NCBI GenBank assembly: GCA_023426245.1
Contig: JAFABB010000060.1
Coordinates: 4,689-68,688 of the forward strand
Length of the DNA: 64,000 nucleotides
Direction: 5' to 3'
Source: Bacillota bacterium
Lineage (GTDB): Bacteria; Bacillota; UBA4882; UBA8346
The position numbers and the translations under genes were made by a program. The number at the start of each line of letters is the position of its first letter. Position 1 is the stretch's first letter. Shown piece by piece: positions 60,827-64,000 of this stretch. The notes under the pieces are model-generated. The model was given only the letters and a program-made list of their open reading frames with translations. It did not search any database and was not told where the DNA came from.

Positions 60827-61750
60827 TTACTCCGATGTCTTAAGCGAAACATTATTTTGCCTCAAAAAATCAATGTAATCTTTATTCATTAATTCGACTT
60901 CTTCTTTTACATTGATCGTATGGCCTCCAAAAAATACATTGGTGACCAGCTTCGTTTTTAAAAGGTGTCGCATAGTGAAATCCATTAACCAGACAGGGCA
61001 AATCTGGAGAATTTTAAGCTTTGATGGAGTGATATGGATACCGGCTTTTTCCAATGAACTTAAATAAGCTTTAATATCTGATGAGATCTTGTGTATCGTC
61101 TCCTGCTTGGCAACTTCTGATTGCTCTCTAACCCCGTCACTGGAATATAAATGCCTCGTCAAAGCAACTATAAATGCAGCATGGGTTCTTTGCATAGCAT
61201 CCATATTTTTGGAAATGCTGTAAGGGATATTCGCTGTTTTAAAGATTGCCGCTAAAGTCCTAATTCTCTCCGTTACCTGCCCGTTTATTTCGCCAAACAT
61301 AGTAGCTTGCAGCGCTTTTGGGCCAAATTGAGAATATAGTATCCCGTCTCTAATATATCCGCCTGCACTTGGAAAGGCGGGAAGCAATTTTCCTTTTCCT
61401 AGGATATTCTCCCAGGAGGAATAGCCTTTGGGGTTGTTGATCATCGTAATGATGTTCTTACTTTGGTTATCCTTGAGCGCCAAAAGTGCTGATTCGGCTT
61501 GTTCATATTTAACCGGCACAAAAATATAATCATAAATATCGTTGGGTTCGAGCTTTTCGATAAGATCCACTTTTTGGCATTGGATTGAATCTTTTTCATA
61601 GTATTGTAATCCGTATTCTCTTAATGTTTTCAAACGATTCGAACGGGCAAGCATTGTAACCTTATAACCCGCCTTGATAAATTTGACAGCATATGTACTG
61701 CCGATTACACCTGCACCAAAAATTAAAATCCTATGTTGCTTTTCCGGCAT
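60827..61750 (-). CDS. Ketopantoate-reductase-like NAD(P) oxidoreductase
   Basis: 307 residues. The Rossmann motif ILIFGAGVIGSTYAVKFIKA is followed by VTMLARSNR, and the C-terminal helical domain is of the PanE/ApbA type (KNMDAMQRTHAAFIVALTRH). True PanE residues are only partly kept, so the substrate is uncertain. The ATG at 61750 follows GGGTGGGTGGG. It is divergent from a TetR gene, which probably controls it through inverted repeats in between. Confidence 0.85.
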   Translation of the reverse strand: MPEKQHRILIFGAGVIGSTYAVKFIKAGYKVTMLARSNRLKTLREYGLQYYEKDSIQCQKVDLIEKLEPNDIYDYIFVPVKYEQAESALLALKDNQSKNIITMINNPKGYSSWENILGKGKLLPAFPSAGGYIRDGILYSQFGPKALQATMFGEINGQVTERIRTLAAIFKTANIPYSISKNMDAMQRTHAAFIVALTRHLYSSDGVREQSEVAKQETIHKISSDIKAYLSSLEKAGIHITPSKLKILQICPVWLMDFTMRHLLKTKLVTNVFFGGHTINVKEEVELMNKDYIDFLRQNNVSLKTSE

Positions 61751-61922
61751 AAAACCCACCCACCCCATAACGTAAGTAATTTTTCCCTCAAATTTTCAAA
61801 GGAACCATTTGTACCCGAAGTTCTTAAACAAATGTTGATTTATAAACTTTTGTTTTGTATAATCATCCTAGCAAAACTGTAATCTTACTGCAATAAGTAA
61901 AAGATTGAGATTCGTTGATTAT

Positions 61923-61947
61923 TCAACAAAATAAGCTTCTTTGTTGA
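61923..61947. promoter_or_regulatory. Inverted repeat between oxidoreductase and tetR
   Basis: TCAACAAA-N9-TTTGTTGA, perfect 8-bp arms. A related AACAAA / TTTTGTT pair lies near 61829-61857, closer to the oxidoreductase gene. These suit a TetR-type operator for both divergent genes. Confidence 0.6.
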
Positions 61948-62044
61948 TTCATGCTAATCCCTGATCTTCCAAACGAATTTATATTGGCACGGCGCTGCGG
62001 AGCTTAGGATGAGTGACTTGTTAAGTATCGTAAAGGAGAAGCTA

Positions 62045-62617
62045 ATGGACAGGCGAATCCAAAAAACACAGGACGCTATCATTGAGGCTTTTGTTGAATT
62101 GATGGCGGAAAAAAATTTCGAACAAATTACGATTAACGAAATTGCGGACCGGGCCAATGTAAACCGGGGTACCATTTATCTGCACTATGTAGACAAGTAT
62201 GACTTGCTTCATCAGTGTATAGAGACTCACTTAAACCAACTGTTCACAAATTGCCTACCCGATGGAGATATCGCTAATCTTTCTTCAAAAACTGCAATGC
62301 TCCGGACATTTGAATATTTGGAACAGCATGCTTTTTTCTATTCCACGATGCTAACAAACAAAGGTGTCCCTGCTTTTAGGAACCGCCTCCTCACTATGGC
62401 AATCCAGAGTCTTGACAAGCAAATTGATATGAGCGGCATTAACCGGGATATGAATAAGGAGATCCTGGTACAATTTCTAGCTTCGGCTGCCGTCGGAGTA
62501 TTGGAATGGTGGATTGCCCACTCGATGCCTTATCCTGCGACGGATATGGTAGAACACCTATGGCTGCTACTGGAACGTTTTCAAATGGTAAACAAAGAAT
62601 CCGAATTTCCCGTATGA
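62045..62617 (+). CDS. TetR family transcriptional regulator
   Basis: 190 residues. TetR_N domain: IIEAFVELMAEKNFEQITIN, then ANVNRGTIYLHYVDKYDLLH. The C-terminal part (FLASAAVGVLEWWIAHSMPY) is of the TetR_C_7-like type, as in DhaS-like regulators. AAAGGAG lies 6 nt before the ATG at 62045. Likely regulates itself and the divergent oxidoreductase gene. Confidence 0.92.
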   Translation: MDRRIQKTQDAIIEAFVELMAEKNFEQITINEIADRANVNRGTIYLHYVDKYDLLHQCIETHLNQLFTNCLPDGDIANLSSKTAMLRTFEYLEQHAFFYSTMLTNKGVPAFRNRLLTMAIQSLDKQIDMSGINRDMNKEILVQFLASAAVGVLEWWIAHSMPYPATDMVEHLWLLLERFQMVNKESEFPV

Positions 62618-62778
62618 TGGTTTGGCAACGTTACCACAAATTCGGTGCCTTGGCCTTTCTTACTTTTGACGATAACCTTCCCCTTATGCATCTCCAGAAT
62701 CTTCTTCATCAGCGAAAGCCCCAAGCTATTGCCGCTCAAGGAACGGTCACGGGATTTATCCACTTTCCGTGTAAATGG
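62581..62778 (-). pseudogene. C-terminal stub of a sensor histidine kinase
   Basis: The frame encodes the last part of an HATPase domain: FTRKVDKSRDRSLSG, SLGLSLMKKILEMHKGKVIV, SKKGQGTEFVVTLP. These are the G1/G2 boxes and C-terminal strand of a PhoR-like kinase. Everything before the ATP-lid is missing, and the stub begins right beside a perfect hairpin (62779-62805). Confidence 0.7.
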
Positions 62779-62805
62779 AAAAGATCTGCCGGAGGCAGAT
62801 CTTTT
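62779..62805 (+). terminator. Intrinsic terminator after tetR
   Basis: Perfect 12-bp stem AAAAGATCTGCC / GGCAGATCTTTT with the 3-nt loop GGA. It lies at the broken edge of the kinase stub. Confidence 0.75.
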
Positions 62806-62838
62806 GACCATCGCGATATACTTGAAAGCTTACACCAT

Positions 62839-63054
62839 TTAATCGCTTAAATTATACGATTCTACAGAAAATCCGGTTTTGTGATCCGTAAAACCGGATT
62901 GAAGCTTATGTTGCGCCGCTGTCTCTTTTACTTCAGCAAGATTCTCAGAATTTCCGAGGATTTTTTTACAAGTTTGACAGTAGGCGAAACTTTCCTGGGA
63001 AGGCTGAACATCACCTTGGGCAATCAGATTATCGATCCCCTGCTTTATAGCCAT
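62839..63054 (-). CDS. Small hypothetical protein with CxxC
   Basis: 71 residues. It starts MAIKQGIDNLIAQGDVQPSQ and contains FAYCQTCKKILGN and TAAQHKLQSGF. A single CxxC plus a histidine could form a small metal knuckle with a partner. GAGGTGA lies 5-8 nt before the ATG, a good site. Family not recognised. Confidence 0.65.
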   Translation of the reverse strand: MAIKQGIDNLIAQGDVQPSQESFAYCQTCKKILGNSENLAEVKETAAQHKLQSGFTDHKTGFSVESYNLSD

Positions 63055-63207
63055 TCAAATCACCTCGGATCTATATTTACCAAATCACCAGTTATTATGC
63101 GGCAGCAACCTCGTTTTCCCTGTACTCAAAATGGCAAAAATTTTATTCCCGGGATTCATGATAATAGCCGAACCAGGCCATCCCTTCTTTCCTTCCACTA
63201 CCTAACT

Positions 63208-63552
63208 TCATTCTTCTGTACCGGCAGTGCTTTTTTCCGCATACTCCCCTTTCCTGAAACCAAACCCCGGCCAAGTTTCCTTAGGCAATTCAAAGCGGAC
63301 CAACTTCTTGACCATGGCGCAATTGCTCTCAAGCTCCTCCATCAGTTGGTCCTGGGCAACGGTAAGCTGTTGGGCGTTGGCTTTGAGGGCGTTTTTCTTC
63401 TGTTCGTTGTCGTTTGCCTTGTTATAGAGGTTATTCATATTGGTGATATACTCCTGGGTAATTCCCCACTTTTCCAGTTTGTCCGCATATGCCGTCATTC
63501 CCCCGATGAGGTTTTTAACTCGCTCAATCCGATATGCATAGGATTTATCCAT
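63208..63552 (-). CDS. Hypothetical helical protein (114 residues)
   Basis: Starts MDKSYAYRIERVKNLIGGMT and continues as long helices likely to form a coiled coil (NKANDNEQKKNALKANAQQL, then DQLMEELESNCAMVKKLVRF), ending GFGFRKGEYAEK. AAAGGAGGTG lies upstream of the ATG at 63552. The plan resembles small phage or spore-surface proteins, but no family is claimed. Confidence 0.7.
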   Translation of the reverse strand: MDKSYAYRIERVKNLIGGMTAYADKLEKWGITQEYITNMNNLYNKANDNEQKKNALKANAQQLTVAQDQLMEELESNCAMVKKLVRFELPKETWPGFGFRKGEYAEKSTAGTEE

Positions 63553-63557
63553 TTTAT

Positions 63558-63740
63558 TCACCTCCTTTCGCTAAGAAATAAAGCAGCTATTACAACCAAG
63601 GCCCAAAAATCAAAAAACCCATTATCTTCGATAACGGGGTCCGGACCTTCCCAACAAAACGATATCACATAAAAAGCGCTTTTTGGTGCCAAAAAAGTAC
63701 CGGAGTAAAACGGCTCTGGCTGCTGCTTGATTAGTTCCAC
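63558..63740 (-). CDS. Possible small membrane peptide (60 residues)
   Basis: The C-terminal half (VIEDNGFFDFWALVVIAALF) looks like a YjcZ-like spore peptide, and its last codons carry the ribosome site of the next gene. The GTG start at 63740 has no clear ribosome site, and the N-terminal half looks less convincing, so the true start may be further in. Confidence 0.4.
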   Translation of the reverse strand: MELIKQQPEPFYSGTFLAPKSAFYVISFCWEGPDPVIEDNGFFDFWALVVIAALFLSERR

Positions 63741-63875
63741 TTGACATGGAAACGTTTATCGATGTGCCCGGGTCTGTTTTGATTCAGCTGGTTCTATCCC
63801 AGTAAAGCCAATGCCAAAGGTTTCTTTCTTTCCAAAAGCAGACAATGAGAACACGGAAATAAGCCCGGATATGAG

Positions 63876-63915
63876 AAAGGGGCCGTCTCAGAAGTAAATT
63901 GAGACAGCCCCTTTT
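63876..63915 (+). terminator. Intrinsic terminator
   Basis: AAAGGGGCCGTCTC / GAGACAGCCCCTTTT stem with one wobble. It carries the same GGCTGTCTC block as the dispersed hairpin elements. Confidence 0.7.
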
Positions 63916-63941
63916 GCATAAACAAAGAATGAAGAGGAATT

Positions 63942-64000
63942 ATGGAGCTAAAATCGTTGCAAACTTGGTTAAATTATGAGCAATACTTAATAAACCCCAT
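63942..64000 (+). CDS. Start of an unidentified gene, cut by the window edge
   Basis: ATG with GAGGA 5 nt upstream, then about 19 residues (MELKSLQTWLNYEQYLINP). Too short to identify. Confidence 0.5.
   Translation, partial: MELKSLQTWLNYEQYLINP

Overview
The window looks like a chromosomal segment of a spore-forming, clostridia-type Firmicute (Bacillota) of moderately low GC. Pointers are strong AGGAGG-type ribosome sites, many TTG/GTG starts, a DUF4489 protein, DUF2935, short spore-coat and YjcZ-like peptides, a split FeoB, flavodoxin-fold Fe-S reductases and c-di-GMP proteins. The genus cannot be fixed from this sequence. No rRNA, tRNA, CRISPR array, phage block or transposase gene was seen.

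Layout. 1-1.2 kb: two leftward metal-linked genes (an HMA protein cut by the window edge, and a DUF2318 Fe-S-type protein). 2-9.4 kb: a leftward lipid-like operon (pyruvyl transferase, thioester-reductase/acyl-CoA-ligase fusion, unknown protein, GMC oxidoreductase) next to a fatty-aldehyde-type dehydrogenase. 9.5-12.6 kb: a TetR-controlled flavoprotein/DUF998 pair and a zinc-ribbon protein. 12.9-16.8 kb: spore-type proteins, DUF2935, a 58-residue Met/Cys/His peptide and a four-helix membrane protein. 17.9-22.9 kb: metal homeostasis (mntR, split feoB, feoA, mntH). 23.3-26.4 kb: HtrA protease and an EAL-CBS-GGDEF protein. 26.8-32 kb: a polyphosphate operon (ppk, pseudo-phosphoesterase-HD protein, ppx-HD). 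32-39.3 kb: HAD phosphatase, MarR-fabF, small membrane/spore proteins, PilZ, a YyaL-type thioredoxin-fold protein. 39.6-57.7 kb: accessory genes (flavodoxin-like reductase with TetR, GNATs, MazG-like, AraC, MFS, LUD, nitroreductase, LysR/EamA, aldose epimerase, Phd-Uma2 fusion, chromate transporter pair) mixed with decayed genes. 57.9-64 kb: GHL10 glycosidase, a ruined PHP phosphatase, a ketopantoate-reductase-like protein with a TetR regulator, a histidine-kinase stub and small unknown genes.

The strongest new signal is a set of four promoters (199-231, 1133-1165, 16150-16182, 16243-16275). Each has an 11-bp-phased direct repeat CTTCAYR-N4-CTTCAYR, then exactly 9 nt, then a -10 box. They drive the HMA gene, the DUF2318 gene, the Met/Cys/His peptide and the four-helix membrane protein. 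The geometry is that of an OmpR/PhoB-type response-regulator site overlapping the -35 region, so these four genes probably form one metal-responsive (perhaps copper) regulon, two of them transcribed divergently. Other notable items are tandem RNA-like elements before feoA, a catalytically degenerate phosphoesterase fused to a Ppx-type HD domain inside the polyphosphate operon, a family of ~115-130 bp hairpin elements that sit on stop codons and split one gene, 21-nt repeat arrays, and a cluster of pseudogenes from 41 to 63 kb.
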